DNA of 64,000 nt. It comes from Corylus avellana (Eukaryota > Streptophyta > Magnoliopsida > Fagales > Betulaceae). Each line of letters starts with the position of its first letter. The first letter of the stretch is position 1. Below the pieces are notes generated by a model, which was given only the letters and a program-made list of their open reading frames with translations, did no database searches and was not told the DNA's origin. The stretch spans positions 935,001-999,000 of the forward strand of contig NC_081546.1 of assembly GCF_901000735.1 (NCBI RefSeq), given 5' to 3'. Both the position numbers and the translations under genes were made by a program. Shown in pieces: positions 63,985-64,000 of the stretch.

Positions 63985-64000
63985 ATCGGTTGTCTCACTC

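Overview
The window is nuclear DNA from a eudicot plant, most likely a woody rosid (the order is a guess from protein similarity and repeat style). Genes are split by AT-rich GT..AG introns, intergenic DNA is AT-rich and full of microsatellites, and MITEs, LTR-element remnants and poly-A-tailed retroposons sit between and inside genes. There is no operon, CRISPR array or prokaryotic signal, and I found no rRNA or tRNA gene.

Seven protein-coding genes can be reconstructed exon by exon, with every splice junction canonical and in phase. From left to right they are: an S1/P1-type bifunctional nuclease like ENDO2 (+, 5545-7742, 300 aa); a small universal stress protein (-, 8215-10171, 170 aa); an IAA-amino acid amidohydrolase like ILL6 (+, 15310-20584, 477 aa); plastid delta-aminolevulinic acid dehydratase HEMB (-, 21340-25792, 430 aa, with a probable 5'UTR intron); a type-A cytokinin response regulator (+, 34766-37300, 208 aa); a classical ER protein disulfide isomerase ending in KDEL (-, 38936-43278, 499 aa); and a DUF630/DUF632 protein starting MGCGGSK, as in the rice REL2 family (-, 46538-53083, 871 aa). 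They do not form one pathway: auxin conjugates, cytokinin signalling, tetrapyrrole synthesis, ER folding and nucleic-acid turnover are all represented. From memory, three of the neighbour pairs are also neighbours on Arabidopsis chromosome 1 (ENDO2 with a USP, ILL6 with HEMB2, PDIL1 with a DUF630/632 gene). The block therefore looks ancestrally collinear.

The rest is mainly transposon-derived. A retroposon family with a poly-A 3' end, four + strand copies here and a conserved or compensated 5-bp stem near the 3' end, lies at about 13.8, 27.6, 54.4 and 61.1 kb. The last two copies have clear target-site duplications. A deleted Ty1/copia element lies at 58.5-60.2 kb with 679-bp LTR structure, a tRNA-Met primer site, a gag remnant and an inversion in one LTR. 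A TRIM-like miniature LTR element sits in the stress-protein intron, a decayed L1-type LINE fragment sits in a DUF632-gene intron, and there are many hairpin MITEs, two of which share terminal sequence and have 9-bp target duplications. No wholly new biological system is evident. The retroposon family with the covarying 3' stem is the most promising undescribed item.
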